DNA of 64,000 bases, from assembly GCA_029210265.1 (NCBI GenBank), contig JARGNP010000003.1, positions 42,037 through 106,036 on the forward strand. The letters are read 5' to 3'. Both the position numbers and the translations under genes were made by a program. Of the stretch, positions 9,534-19,021 are shown one piece after another. Position 1 is the first letter of the stretch; every line of letters begins with the position of its first letter. This stretch comes from Legionellaceae bacterium. GTDB lineage: Bacteria; Pseudomonadota; Gammaproteobacteria; Legionellales; Legionellaceae. The notes under the pieces were generated by a model. The model saw only the letters and a list, made by a program, of their open reading frames with translations, did not search any database and was not told the origin of the DNA.

Positions 9534-10610
9534 ATGACGCGCTTTCATAAGCTAATGGCAGGATTGACTACTATATTTATATTTTGTTTTTTCAGTGTGG
9601 CTGAGGCAGCAATGCCCGTTTGGACGTTTCTACCTTTAAGCAGTCCCCATATGACAGTAAGCCGAAATGGCACGGCAATGGTTCAATATAAGATCACCAA
9701 TCAGTCCAAGCGTACGCATTCCTTGATGATGACCCCGATTACAGGGATTACTCTACTTACAAACCCTGGTGACTGCGATACTCCTGTTACTTTAGGCTAT
9801 CAAGAGTCATGCATACTGACACTTTTAATCTCGGGTGAGCAAATGAAAGATAACATCACTGAAGGACCTGTACTTTGCCAGGATGGTGCGGGTGAATTCC
9901 TTTGTTTTCGACCTAAACAGGATCAAACTTTAAACATCAAACTCACCAGTAATCTCAATAATTACATTTATGATGCAGATGGTACACTTTGGCCTTATGA
10001 TGTTTCTGAAAGTTTTATGGATTGGCTAGGAGTTCGTGATGAATATGACAAAATTTGCAGTTTATATGGGAATCAAGTCTGCTTTACATGGGTTGGAAAG
10101 CTTTGGGACGGTATGACCGTCGATGAAGTGAATACTCAATTACAAGCGTTTGTCGCGTGGGCGGAAGTTAATCAACCTCGGTTACAGCCCTTCCCATATA
10201 TGAAAAACCAACTTAACTCAAATATACCAACTCAGAACTGGATAGTTTCTGCCTCACCTACTATTCTTGTCCAGGCTTGGAGCAAGCACCTTGGCTTGCC
10301 CGTACCTCAATCAAATATTATTGGTGTAGATACGATAATTCAAAATGGAGTATATACCGATGAAGTCCTTACCCCCATTCCTTATCGGAATGGAAAAGTA
10401 ATCAAGCTAAAAAAATATTTTACCAATGATATTGAGCAAATTGCAGGAAATACATTCGTTGATTACGAAATGTTTCTGTATGGAAGCTACAAGTTAAATA
10501 CTAATATATTAGTTATCAATCCTAAAACAGATCCTACAGCATGTGGCGGGTACGGTGACGTAGGTGATTTAATACAGGATACTTGGAAAGTTGTTCATTT
10601 GGTTCTTTGA
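9534..10610 (+). CDS. exported HAD-fold hydrolase-like protein with N-terminal beta domain
   Basis: 358 residues with a signal peptide (about residues 1-26, cleaving after AEA). Residues 30-140 look like a beta-sandwich with paired cysteines (GDC, ESC, LCQ, FLC), a domain type repeated in many Legionellales surface or secreted proteins. The C-terminal part carries the HAD motif I DADGT (Asp147, Asp149), followed by LWPYD, a Ser in IVSASPT as motif II, and GNTFVDYEM where motif IV is expected. The first aspartate of motif IV is replaced by Asn. The layout resembles phosphorylcholine phosphatase-like HAD proteins. Substrate is unknown and activity is uncertain. Confidence 0.75.
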   Translation: MTRFHKLMAGLTTIFIFCFFSVAEAAMPVWTFLPLSSPHMTVSRNGTAMVQYKITNQSKRTHSLMMTPITGITLLTNPGDCDTPVTLGYQESCILTLLISGEQMKDNITEGPVLCQDGAGEFLCFRPKQDQTLNIKLTSNLNNYIYDADGTLWPYDVSESFMDWLGVRDEYDKICSLYGNQVCFTWVGKLWDGMTVDEVNTQLQAFVAWAEVNQPRLQPFPYMKNQLNSNIPTQNWIVSASPTILVQAWSKHLGLPVPQSNIIGVDTIIQNGVYTDEVLTPIPYRNGKVIKLKKYFTNDIEQIAGNTFVDYEMFLYGSYKLNTNILVINPKTDPTACGGYGDVGDLIQDTWKVVHLVL

Positions 10611-10658
10611 TATCCTCCGTAAAGAATGCAATATTCAATACAGGAGCATCTTGTCTGG

Positions 10659-10680
10659 GTACCGCGCATAAACGCGGTAC
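10659..10680. repeat. perfect 8-bp inverted repeat, GTACCGCG-cataaa-CGCGGTAC
   Basis: Two perfect 8-base arms separated by six bases lie between the convergent HAD-like gene and ald. No T run follows on either strand, so it is a poor intrinsic terminator. It looks more like a short dispersed GC-rich palindrome. No second copy was noticed in the window. Confidence 0.6.
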
Positions 10681-10718
10681 GTAGGGAAAAAAGAAGTCGT
10701 TTTGAGGGCTTTCTGTAA

Positions 10719-11837
10719 CTAATCTGTAAGCGCATCTCGGGCCGACACATAATCATAGCCCAAGTCACGAGCCACCGCTTCACACGTAACTTGACCATGA
10801 TGAACGTTGAGGCCTTCAGCCAAATGAGGATCGCTTAGCAAAGCGTTTTTAAGCCCCTTGGTCACTAAACTCAGAATAAACGGTAGCGTCGCATTATTGA
10901 GTGCAAACGTTGATGTTCTTGGAACCGCACCAGGCATGTTGGTCACACAATAATGGACCACGCCATCGACCATATACGTCGGTTCATGATGGGTTGTTGG
11001 TCGACTGCTTTCAAAACAGCCTCCTTGGTCAATCGCAACATCCACCATCACCGAACCAGGACGCATGGCTTCAAGCATAGCATTGGTCACTAAGCGAGGC
11101 GCTGCTGCCCCAGGTACTAATACTGCACCAATCACTAAATCTGCGTTGGTGACATAATGTTCCAATGCTTCTTCCGTTGAATAAATAGCATTAAGTTTTG
11201 AACCAAACTGGAAATCAAGTACGCGCAGACGCGATAAAGAACGATCAAGCACCGTAACTTGTGCTTCCATTCCCATAGCCATACGCGCAGCATTGGTTCC
11301 GACCACACCTCCTCCAATCACCACAACATTGGCAGGAGCGACACCAGGTACACCTCCTAATAAAATACCCGCACCGCCCTGAGTCATTTCTAAGCAATGC
11401 GCACCTGCTTGAATCGACATGCGCCCAGCAACTTGTGACATAGGCGTTAAGAGCGGTAAACCACCACCGGGCTCCGTGACCGTTTCATAAGCAATCGCTG
11501 TAACGCCTGATTCTTTGAGTAAACGCGTTTGCATAGGATCGGGGGCAAGGTGCAAATATGTAAATAAAATTTGACCCTCTCGCAGTCTTCGGCATTCAAT
11601 CGGCTGAGGTTCTTTTACTTTAATAATCAAATCTGCCCGATCAAAAATCTCGTCCGCTGTATCTACAATTTCGGCGCCGGCCAATTCATAAGCTTCGTCT
11701 GAAATGCCAATGCCTAGGCCTGCATTTTTTTCAACAATAACGCGCCCACCGGTACGAATAATCTCGCGCACACTACCAGGAACAAGACCCACACGCATTT
11801 CTTGCGCTTTAATTTCTTTCGGCACACCAACTAACAT
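10719..11837 (-). CDS. ald: alanine dehydrogenase
   Basis: NAD-dependent oxidative deamination of L-alanine to pyruvate and ammonia, cytoplasmic. Full family length (372 residues). Seen: the N-terminal VGVPKEIKAQEMRVGLVPG signature, the substrate-binding KVKEP lysine with THLHLAPD-like TYLHLAPD, the Rossmann VVIGGGVVGTNAA, and the conserved DVAIDQGGCFESSRPTTH and NMPGAVPRTST segments. It follows etfA by about 30 bases on the same strand and may be cotranscribed with etfBA. Confidence 0.96.
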   Translation of the reverse strand: MLVGVPKEIKAQEMRVGLVPGSVREIIRTGGRVIVEKNAGLGIGISDEAYELAGAEIVDTADEIFDRADLIIKVKEPQPIECRRLREGQILFTYLHLAPDPMQTRLLKESGVTAIAYETVTEPGGGLPLLTPMSQVAGRMSIQAGAHCLEMTQGGAGILLGGVPGVAPANVVVIGGGVVGTNAARMAMGMEAQVTVLDRSLSRLRVLDFQFGSKLNAIYSTEEALEHYVTNADLVIGAVLVPGAAAPRLVTNAMLEAMRPGSVMVDVAIDQGGCFESSRPTTHHEPTYMVDGVVHYCVTNMPGAVPRTSTFALNNATLPFILSLVTKGLKNALLSDPHLAEGLNVHHGQVTCEAVARDLGYDYVSARDALTD

Positions 11838-11867
11838 AGGTTTTACTCCAATTCTTATTCTTATTAT

Positions 11868-12803
11868 TTATGCCTGTAATTTTTCAATCAGCTCAGGAAC
11901 CAATTTAAATAAGTCCCCAACCAATGCATAATCAGCCACTTGAAAAATAGGCGCCTCTTCATCTTTATTAATAGCGACAATTATTTTTGAATCTTTAATG
12001 CCTGCCACATGCTGTATCGCACCTGAAATACCCACAGCCATATATAAACTAGGTGCCACAATTTTTCCGGTCTGACCCACTTGATGATCGTTTGCAATAA
12101 ACCCTGCATCAACAGCTGCTCGCGAAGCGCCAACAGCGGCGCCTAATGCATCGGCTAACTCTTCAATTAATTTAAATTGCTCAGCATTTTGTAAACCTCG
12201 CCCACCCGAAACCACACGCTTAGCGCTTGAAAGCTCAGGGCGCTCAGAAACACTCGATGAAGCATCAACAAACGCTATTTTAGATGGCTCGACTGCTACA
12301 TCAAGCACGTCAACAGCACATGGCGATTGCTCATCAACAACCGCATCAAATGCTGTGGTTCGAATACTTAATAATTTAATCGCATCCAAAACACGCACGG
12401 TCTCAATTGCATTGCCTGCATAAATAGGATGTTCAAACGTATCTGAATCAATAATTTTTGTCACGTCAGATACTTGAGCCATATCAAGCTTCGCCGCAAT
12501 ACGTGGCAGAATATCTTTACCAAAGGTTGTTGCTGGCGCAAGAATTGCGCCAACACCTTCTGAGCACATCGCCACAAGCGCGCCTAAGTTATCAGCAAAA
12601 AAATGGGTATAAGCTGCATTATCCGCAAGTAGAACTTTGGTCACACCTGCAAGTTTAGCTGCCTGGTCTGCAACTGCGCTGCATCCAGCGCCGGCAACCA
12701 ACAAAATAACTTCATCACCTAACGCTTGTGCGGCTTTAAGTACGTGAGCCGTTGAGGGATGTATCTGAGCATGGTCATGCTCAACGAGAACTAAAACGCG
12801 CAT
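11868..12803 (-). CDS. etfA: electron transfer flavoprotein alpha subunit
   Basis: Binds FAD and, with EtfB, takes electrons from acyl-CoA dehydrogenases to the ubiquinone pool through ETF-QO. 311 residues, normal for the family. The C-terminal FAD-binding region is complete: [43 protein letters not shown] and [11 protein letters not shown]. It starts 11 bases after the etfB stop, so the pair forms an operon. The ETF-ubiquinone oxidoreductase gene is not in the window. Confidence 0.96.
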   Translation of the reverse strand: MRVLVLVEHDHAQIHPSTAHVLKAAQALGDEVILLVAGAGCSAVADQAAKLAGVTKVLLADNAAYTHFFADNLGALVAMCSEGVGAILAPATTFGKDILPRIAAKLDMAQVSDVTKIIDSDTFEHPIYAGNAIETVRVLDAIKLLSIRTTAFDAVVDEQSPCAVDVLDVAVEPSKIAFVDASSSVSERPELSSAKRVVSGGRGLQNAEQFKLIEELADALGAAVGASRAAVDAGFIANDHQVGQTGKIVAPSLYMAVGISGAIQHVAGIKDSKIIVAINKDEEAPIFQVADYALVGDLFKLVPELIEKLQA

Positions 12804-12814
12804 TGTCTACTCCC

Positions 12815-13582
12815 TTATCCAAGTACTTTGGCTTCATGTCGTAATTTGTCTAAAAGCTCATCCACCGATGCAACTTTCACGCCGGCTTGGCGCACGCCAG
12901 GTGGCTTAACCGAGATGATTTCAACATGTTTTTTAAGTTCAATACCAAGCTCCGATGCAAGCACAACATCCAGCGGCTTTCGCTTCGCCTTCATAATATT
13001 AGGTAAGCTTGCATAGCGTGGTTCGTTGAGTCGCAAATCTGTACTCACCACAGCAGGCAAATCAAGACTTATGGTTTCAAGACCTGCGTCTACTTCACGC
13101 GTTACCGTGAGTTTATTTGAGTTTGAATCAAGCACAAGCGCTGAAGCAAACGTAGCTTGTGGCCAGCCAAGCAAAGCTGCGAGCATTTGTGGTGTTTGAT
13201 TATTATCACCATCAATCGCCTGCTTTCCTAAAAGCATTAAATCAGGCGATTCTTTTTGAATAATCGCATGCAATAATTTAGCAATATTTAAGCTCTCAAG
13301 CGCATGATTCGCATCATCTGTTTTAATATGTATGGCGCGATGCGCGCCTAACGCTAAAGCATGCCTCAAGGTTTCAAGACAAGCATCTGAACCAATACTC
13401 ACCGCAACCACCTCGGTGACAATATCTTTTTCAAATAATCGCAACGCTTCTTCGATAGCGATTTCATCAAAAGGATTCATGGCATGTTTCACATGCTCGG
13501 TTTCAACACCTTGATGATCGGGTTTAATTCGTATTTTTACATAAGGATCAACCACACGTTTCACTGCAACCAACACTTTCAT
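12815..13582 (-). CDS. etfB: electron transfer flavoprotein beta subunit
   Basis: Partner of EtfA; binds AMP and carries the dehydrogenase recognition loop. The start was set at the ATG giving MKVLVAVKRVVDP (255 residues), with AAGGGACGAG upstream. An earlier in-frame ATG adds eight residues that do not fit the family. Seen: HAMNPFDEIAIEEALRL, the LLGKQAIDGDNNQT AMP-binding signature, and the recognition region around LRLNEPRYASLPNIMKAKRK. First gene of the etfB-etfA(-ald) unit. Confidence 0.96.
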   Translation of the reverse strand: MKVLVAVKRVVDPYVKIRIKPDHQGVETEHVKHAMNPFDEIAIEEALRLFEKDIVTEVVAVSIGSDACLETLRHALALGAHRAIHIKTDDANHALESLNIAKLLHAIIQKESPDLMLLGKQAIDGDNNQTPQMLAALLGWPQATFASALVLDSNSNKLTVTREVDAGLETISLDLPAVVSTDLRLNEPRYASLPNIMKAKRKPLDVVLASELGIELKKHVEIISVKPPGVRQAGVKVASVDELLDKLRHEAKVLG

Positions 13583-13672
13583 GAATACTCGTCCCTTAAT
13601 GAACATTTGTCACACGAAAAAAACATCTTGCCAGAATTAGCCAAAAGACGTCAACTCAAGCTATTAAAGCGA

Positions 13673-14119
13673 TTAGTTCATCACACGCCATGAACCATCC
13701 GCTTGGCGACATGCTTTACCATAAATTTGCTCTTGCTTACCGCCAATATTTGCATACGTTGTGTATTCACGACACGGTTGTTCTTGCCGATAATACGTAC
13801 GTGTGGGCGTCACACTGTATTGATGACCTGAATCAGGATTTTTCCAACTGGTTTTCTTACCCGTAGGAGAGGTTTCTAAGGCGCGTTCCATATTAATTTT
13901 ATCTTGGCGGTCCATGTGCTCACCGATCTTACCACCCAAAACGGCTCCCGCAAATGCTCCAACAACCGTTGCCACGACTTGTCCTGAACCACTACCAACT
14001 TGGCTTCCTAAAATACCGCCAGCAACCCCGCCTGCGACACTACCGACCCCCTCTTTCGTGACCTCAGTACATCCCCCGCAAAGCATCAATAAAATCAAAG
14101 CTACTACATTTTTTTTCAT
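13673..14119 (-). CDS. 17-kDa surface antigen-like lipoprotein (glycine zipper)
   Basis: 148 residues. A lipoprotein signal ends in the lipobox LCGGC, so the mature N-terminal Cys (about residue 18) is probably lipidated and anchored in the outer membrane. Residues 26-66 form a glycine zipper (GGVAGGILGSQVGSG and VGAFAGAVLGGKIGEHMD), followed by a short beta domain with CREYTTYANIGGKQEQIYG and GSWRV. This is the rickettsial 17-kDa antigen/SlyB-like family. The start lies 13 bases beyond the alr stop, so it probably belongs to the dnaB-alr transcript. Confidence 0.88.
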   Translation of the reverse strand: MKKNVVALILLMLCGGCTEVTKEGVGSVAGGVAGGILGSQVGSGSGQVVATVVGAFAGAVLGGKIGEHMDRQDKINMERALETSPTGKKTSWKNPDSGHQYSVTPTRTYYRQEQPCREYTTYANIGGKQEQIYGKACRQADGSWRVMN

Positions 14120-14132
14120 AATAATGATATCC

Positions 14133-15245
14133 CTATATAATCACAGCCTTTGCACGTACTCGTGGTGAAATTTGGCAAATAAGCTCATATCCAATCGTAT
14201 CTGCTGCGCGCGCAATACGCTCAACAGGAAGATGCTTACCCCATAACTCAACACGTGTACCCAGCTGAATCTTAGCTGCTTCAAAATCGGTTAGATCCAC
14301 CGTTAACATATCCATCGATACGCGTCCAACAACAGGCACATACTGCCCGTTAATAAACACCGGTGTATTGGGTGCTACATGCCGTGGATACCCATCACCA
14401 TAACCCACAGCCACCACACCTATTCTCGATGTTCGCTTTGCTTCCCAGGTGCCACCATAACCTACGTGAGCACCCGGTGCATAGGTATGAATCGCTGTTA
14501 TTTCTGAGACAAATTGCATCACAGGTTTTAAATCAAGCAAGCTTGCTGTGTGCTCTGGAGCTGGATCTAAAAACGGAGATACGCCATAAAGCATAATTCC
14601 TGGACGCACCACATCGGCCAACGCCTCAGGACAGGATAAAATAGCCGCTGAATTACTGATACTTTGGGTATATAAACCATTGGGAGTATTAGAAAGTTCA
14701 AGCTGATTAAATAATTCAAGTTGCGCTTGATTTTGAGAATTTTGGGGCTCATCCGCCGAGGCCAAGTGCGTCATAACACCTAAATCATCCAAAACCCATG
14801 GACAGGCTTTAAGTGCTTCAATTGATTTTTGAGCTGTTCGAACATCAAAACCAAGGCGGTGCATGCCTGTGTCTACTTTCACCCACACACGTATAGCTTT
14901 GGGCAGTGGTGTTTCTAAGATCCACACAAGCTGCTGTGGCTGATGCACGACCGGCTCACATCCTGCATCGGCGAGTTCTAATAACTCATGTTGTTGAAAC
15001 ACACCTTGGAGTAAAACACAGGTGCGCGATGTAAATTTACGAACGATACGCGCCTCTTCCAAGCACGCCACACCAAAAGCATCCACATGCGCATCAAGTG
15101 CGGGAACAACCGATGACACCCCGCACCCATAGGCATTGGCTTTAACCATTGCGATAATTTTCCGCCCCGGTGCGCAATGCTTAACGCGCATGACATTATG
15201 TCGCAACGCATCTGCATCCACTTCAATCCGAGTCGGTCTCGCCAT
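14133..15245 (-). CDS. alr: alanine racemase
   Basis: PLP enzyme making D-alanine for peptidoglycan. 370 residues. Seen: the PLP lysine in MVKANAYGCG, the KVDTGMHRLGF segment, the Tyr in VGYGDGYPR, and the C-terminal GRVSMDMLTVDLT and ELWG segments. It follows dnaB by three bases, the conserved dnaB-alr arrangement of gammaproteobacteria. Confidence 0.97.
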   Translation of the reverse strand: MARPTRIEVDADALRHNVMRVKHCAPGRKIIAMVKANAYGCGVSSVVPALDAHVDAFGVACLEEARIVRKFTSRTCVLLQGVFQQHELLELADAGCEPVVHQPQQLVWILETPLPKAIRVWVKVDTGMHRLGFDVRTAQKSIEALKACPWVLDDLGVMTHLASADEPQNSQNQAQLELFNQLELSNTPNGLYTQSISNSAAILSCPEALADVVRPGIMLYGVSPFLDPAPEHTASLLDLKPVMQFVSEITAIHTYAPGAHVGYGGTWEAKRTSRIGVVAVGYGDGYPRHVAPNTPVFINGQYVPVVGRVSMDMLTVDLTDFEAAKIQLGTRVELWGKHLPVERIARAADTIGYELICQISPRVRAKAVII

Positions 15246-15248
15246 GCA

Positions 15249-16652
15249 TTATTCTCCCTGATTTTGACCTTGATAGCCTTGAAACGCTAAATCCTCAAAT
15301 CGTGTAAATTGTCCTAAAAATGCCACTCTAGCTCGACCAATAGGACCGTTTCGTTGTTTCGCAATAATAATCTCAGCCGTGCCTTTATCAGGACTATCTT
15401 CGTTGTATACCTCGTCTCGGTAAATAAAACAAATCAAATCCGCATCCTGCTCAATCGCACCGGACTCACGTAAGTCAGACATCACCGGCCGTTTATCTTG
15501 ACGTTGCTCAAGACTTCGGTTCAACTGAGAAAGCGCAATCACTGGCACTTTTAACTCTTTTGCTAAAGCTTTTAAACCACGTGAAATTTCTGAAATCTCA
15601 GCCGCACGATTATCTGCACGAAAACCAGGAACTTTCATCAGCTGTAAATAATCGATCACAATCAACCCTAAAGCACCATGCTCTTTCACCAAGCGCCTTG
15701 CACGTGCACGTAAATCAGCAGGACTCAGCGACGGTGAATCATCCACAAAAATAGGTGCTTCAGAGAGCATATGCACGGTGGATGTCACACGGGACCAATC
15801 ATCATCGTTTAATTTACCTGTTCGGATATTATTTTGGTCAATACGCCCGAGTGACGACATCATTCGCATGGCAAGCGAGTCGGATGGCATCTCCATCGAA
15901 AAAACGAGCACAGGCTTTTTAGCTTCAATCGCGACATGTTCAGCAATATTCATCACCAAACTGGTTTTACCCATCGAAGGACGACCGGCCACAATCACCA
16001 AATCAGATTCTTGAAGCCCCGAGGTCATTTCATCTAAATCAGTCAGACCTGTTGGAACACCAGTGATAGCACTGCCTTGATGAAATAACGAGTCAATTTT
16101 TTCAACTGCACGCACCACAATCGATTGCATGCCTTCAGGACCACCTTCTTTTGCTGTTTGTTCTGCAATAGAAAATACGCGTGTTTCTGCAAAATCAAGC
16201 AAGTCAGAAACTTCACGTTCACCAGGCTGATACGCAGCATCGGCAATCTCCCCGGCGACACCTATCAGCTGACGTTGCACCGATTTTTCACGAACGATTC
16301 GTGCATAAGCATCAACATTGGCAACGCTGGGCGTATTATTTGCAAGCTCAAATAAATAGGCCTCACCACCCGCCACATGTTCTTCGTCCGTAGATTTTAA
16401 ACTATCCAGAACGGTGACCACATCAAACGGTTGATCTTTTGAAACCAACTGTGCAATCACACGAAATAAAACACGATTCTCCGTGCGATAAAAATCTTCT
16501 TCACATAGTATGTGACCTATTTTATCCCACGCTTCATTATCCAACATTAAACCACCAATAATAGCCTGCTCAGCTTCTGCTGAGTGCGGCGGGCGCTTTA
16601 ATATGTCGGTTGTTTTTTGTCGCAATTGAGTTTCTACCATGGATTTACGCAC
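15249..16652 (-). CDS. dnaB: replicative DNA helicase
   Basis: Hexameric 5'-3' helicase of the replication fork. 467 residues. The N-terminal primase-interaction domain (PPHSAEAEQAIIGGLMLD) is followed by a linker and the RecA-like domain, with Walker A GRPSMGKTSL, Walker B in LIVIDYLQLM, the ALSQLNRSLEQR sensor and an arginine-finger region ending AKQRNGPIG. No intein or insertion. The start may instead be the Met four residues downstream (MVETQLRQ). Confidence 0.97.
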   Translation of the reverse strand: MRKSMVETQLRQKTTDILKRPPHSAEAEQAIIGGLMLDNEAWDKIGHILCEEDFYRTENRVLFRVIAQLVSKDQPFDVVTVLDSLKSTDEEHVAGGEAYLFELANNTPSVANVDAYARIVREKSVQRQLIGVAGEIADAAYQPGEREVSDLLDFAETRVFSIAEQTAKEGGPEGMQSIVVRAVEKIDSLFHQGSAITGVPTGLTDLDEMTSGLQESDLVIVAGRPSMGKTSLVMNIAEHVAIEAKKPVLVFSMEMPSDSLAMRMMSSLGRIDQNNIRTGKLNDDDWSRVTSTVHMLSEAPIFVDDSPSLSPADLRARARRLVKEHGALGLIVIDYLQLMKVPGFRADNRAAEISEISRGLKALAKELKVPVIALSQLNRSLEQRQDKRPVMSDLRESGAIEQDADLICFIYRDEVYNEDSPDKGTAEIIIAKQRNGPIGRARVAFLGQFTRFEDLAFQGYQGQNQGE

Positions 16653-16765
16653 TCATACTAAATTAAAAAAGGCTGTTATGTAGTGTAACCAGAATTGCAA
16701 TTGATATAAACATCATAAGGTGTAATAATTCGCCATCGTTAAATCATCAAACCATCCCGATTTTT

Positions 16766-17740
16766 ATGAATCCTATTAAATGTGCCGTTATCGGCGTTGG
16801 GTATTTGGGCCGTTTTCATGCTCAAAAAATTCAAGTCTTAAAACAAGCTAAACTCGTTGGTGTATGCGATCGTAATGCTGATATTTGTGAAGCAACATCC
16901 AACGAGTTTGAAGTTCCCGGTTATCGAGATCATCGTGATTTATTTGGCAAAGTTGACGCGGTATGTATTGCAGCAACGACCAATGCGCACTACGCCATTG
17001 CAAAAGACTGTCTTGAAGCCGGTCTACACGTGCTCATCGAGAAACCTATTACTGAAACCGTTCAACAAGCTGAAGAGCTGATTGCGTTGGCTAAAAAACA
17101 TCACGTCAAACTGCAAGTCGGTCATATGGAGCGCTTTAACGCCGCGCGTTTAGCACTGGATGATTATCTAGAAAAACCTTTATTTATTGAATCCAACCGA
17201 CTCGCACCCTATAATCCACGCGGTACCGACGTCAACGTTGTGCTCGATCTCATGATTCATGATATTGACTTAATTCAAACCATGGTGAAATCACCGATTA
17301 AATCATTGGATGCACATGGCGCGCCTGTGCTCTCACCTTCTGTTGATATTGCCAATGCACGCATCACGTTCGAAAATAATTGCATTGCCAACGTAACAGC
17401 AAGTCGCGTGAGCTTTAAAACCGAACGAAAAACACGAATTTTTCAACGTAATAGCTATATCTCAATTGATTATCATAATAAACAACTCGCCGTGTTCACC
17501 AAAGGCGAAGGCGAAATGTTTCCTGGTATTCCAGAAGTGACACGTCATCAATCTGTGTTTGATAAAGGAGATGCTCTACTCGAAGAAATTACGGCGTTTA
17601 TCAACTGTATTCAAAACGATACTGCACCGTTGGTCACAGGTGAAGAAGGCCGCGAAGCCCTTTCTACAGCAGCCCAAATTTCTGACATGATTAACCATAA
17701 CCTGATTACGAGCCATGCTGAACAACCTGAAGAAGCCTAA
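16766..17740 (+). CDS. Gfo/Idh/MocA-family oxidoreductase, GnnA (lipid A sugar) candidate
   Basis: 324 residues. The N-terminal Rossmann fold AVIGVGYLGRFHAQK binds NAD(P); the family lysine lies in IEKPIT; the C-terminal alpha/beta substrate domain is complete, with HMERFNAARL and DLMIHDIDL. Its 3' end overlaps lpxB by 26 bases, so the two are tightly coupled. In Acidithiobacillus ferrooxidans gnnA lies near lpxB and its product oxidises UDP-GlcNAc at C3 on the way to 2,3-diaminoglucose lipid A; Legionella lipid A also contains that sugar. GnnA function here is inference from family and context. The partner aminotransferase gnnB is not adjacent. Confidence 0.85.
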   Translation: MNPIKCAVIGVGYLGRFHAQKIQVLKQAKLVGVCDRNADICEATSNEFEVPGYRDHRDLFGKVDAVCIAATTNAHYAIAKDCLEAGLHVLIEKPITETVQQAEELIALAKKHHVKLQVGHMERFNAARLALDDYLEKPLFIESNRLAPYNPRGTDVNVVLDLMIHDIDLIQTMVKSPIKSLDAHGAPVLSPSVDIANARITFENNCIANVTASRVSFKTERKTRIFQRNSYISIDYHNKQLAVFTKGEGEMFPGIPEVTRHQSVFDKGDALLEEITAFINCIQNDTAPLVTGEEGREALSTAAQISDMINHNLITSHAEQPEEA

Positions 17741-18917
17741 ACATATTGTACTGGTTGCCGGTGAAGAATCCGGTGACCAACATGCAGCGGCATTAGTCAA
17801 ACAGCTGAAACACATAGACCCCTCTCTAATATTTACCGCGATTGGCGGAAAGCACTTAGAAGCCGAAGGTATTGATCTCATCAGCGACCTAGCTCGCTTT
17901 GGTGTAACCGGTATTACCGAAGTGCTTCGTCACTTTAAAACCATCAAAAAAGCATTTCGTGCCATATCCACTCACCTCGAAAAAACCAAACCTGATCTAC
18001 TAATTTTAATAGATTATCCCGGTTTTAATTTACGCCTCGCTAAATTTGCGAAACAAAAACTCGGGATTCAAATATTATATTACGTCAGCCCACAACTTTG
18101 GGCTTGGAAACCTGGGCGTATTCATACGATTAAAGCTTCTGTTGATCATATGGCGGTTATTTTTCCCTTTGAGAAAAAAATCTATGAAGACGCGGCCGTT
18201 CCCGTGTCGTTTGTAGGGCATCCCTTGATAAAAAGCTTACAAAAATGTCGTGCCTCAGCGCCCACACGCGAAGCGTTAGGTCTTCCTGAGAACAAACAAC
18301 TACTCGCAATACTTCCGGGTAGTCGTACACATGAGGTTGAACGCCACCTACCTTTACTATCTCGCGTGGCTGAAACATTGCATACGCAATTTCCTGATTT
18401 ACATATTGTGATTCCTGTTGCAAAAACACTCAGCCTCGAAAAAATCAAAAAACATTGGCATGCCACAACCGTGCCCTATAGCTTAATAGAAGGCGGAGCT
18501 GCTCATGTCGTCACCTGCAGCGACGCCGTCGTGGTTGCTTCAGGAACCGCGTCACTCGAATGTGCTCTTCTCGAAAAGCCTATGTGCATTATTTATAAGA
18601 CAGGTTTAATTGCATATTTAGCAGCTTCTGTTCTTCTTCGAGTGAAATACATCGGCTTATGTAATTTACTCGTTAACCGTATGATTGTACCTGAGTTATT
18701 ACAATATGATTTTAATCATACCGAACTCACACAGGTTCTTACCGATCTTTTAAGTTCAGATAACAAAAACATAACAAATAAAATGCAGCTTGAACTGAAA
18801 AAACTAAACCAAAGCCTTTCAGAAGAGCAGGCCGACTGCTCACTCCCCGAATTGGTTGTGCGCTTACTGGACCGAAAAAAAAGTACCCAAATGTCACAAA
18901 ATAAGCTAGCTTCTTAA
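17715..18917 (+). CDS. lpxB: lipid-A-disaccharide synthase
   Basis: GT19 glycosyltransferase joining UDP-diacyl-glucosamine and lipid X into the lipid A disaccharide at the inner-membrane face. 400 residues. Seen: VAGEESGDQHAAAL, IDYPGFNLRLAKFAK, YYVSPQLWAWKPGRI, PFEKKIYE, FVGHPL, ILPGSRTHEV and the ASGTASLECAL loop. The start (MLNNLKKPK) lies inside the upstream oxidoreductase gene. In most gammaproteobacteria lpxB follows lpxD-fabZ-lpxA; here those genes are not beside it. Confidence 0.95.
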   Translation: MLNNLKKPKHIVLVAGEESGDQHAAALVKQLKHIDPSLIFTAIGGKHLEAEGIDLISDLARFGVTGITEVLRHFKTIKKAFRAISTHLEKTKPDLLILIDYPGFNLRLAKFAKQKLGIQILYYVSPQLWAWKPGRIHTIKASVDHMAVIFPFEKKIYEDAAVPVSFVGHPLIKSLQKCRASAPTREALGLPENKQLLAILPGSRTHEVERHLPLLSRVAETLHTQFPDLHIVIPVAKTLSLEKIKKHWHATTVPYSLIEGGAAHVVTCSDAVVVASGTASLECALLEKPMCIIYKTGLIAYLAASVLLRVKYIGLCNLLVNRMIVPELLQYDFNHTELTQVLTDLLSSDNKNITNKMQLELKKLNQSLSEEQADCSLPELVVRLLDRKKSTQMSQNKLAS

Positions 18918-19021
18918 TTTAGCTTCAGGTAGAATTATTGAGCGTTTAGCGTTTTAGATTTGATGTATTGTTATGACGCCTGAAAACTGCGTTGATTTAA
19001 TCAAGAAATAAGGAAGTTATG

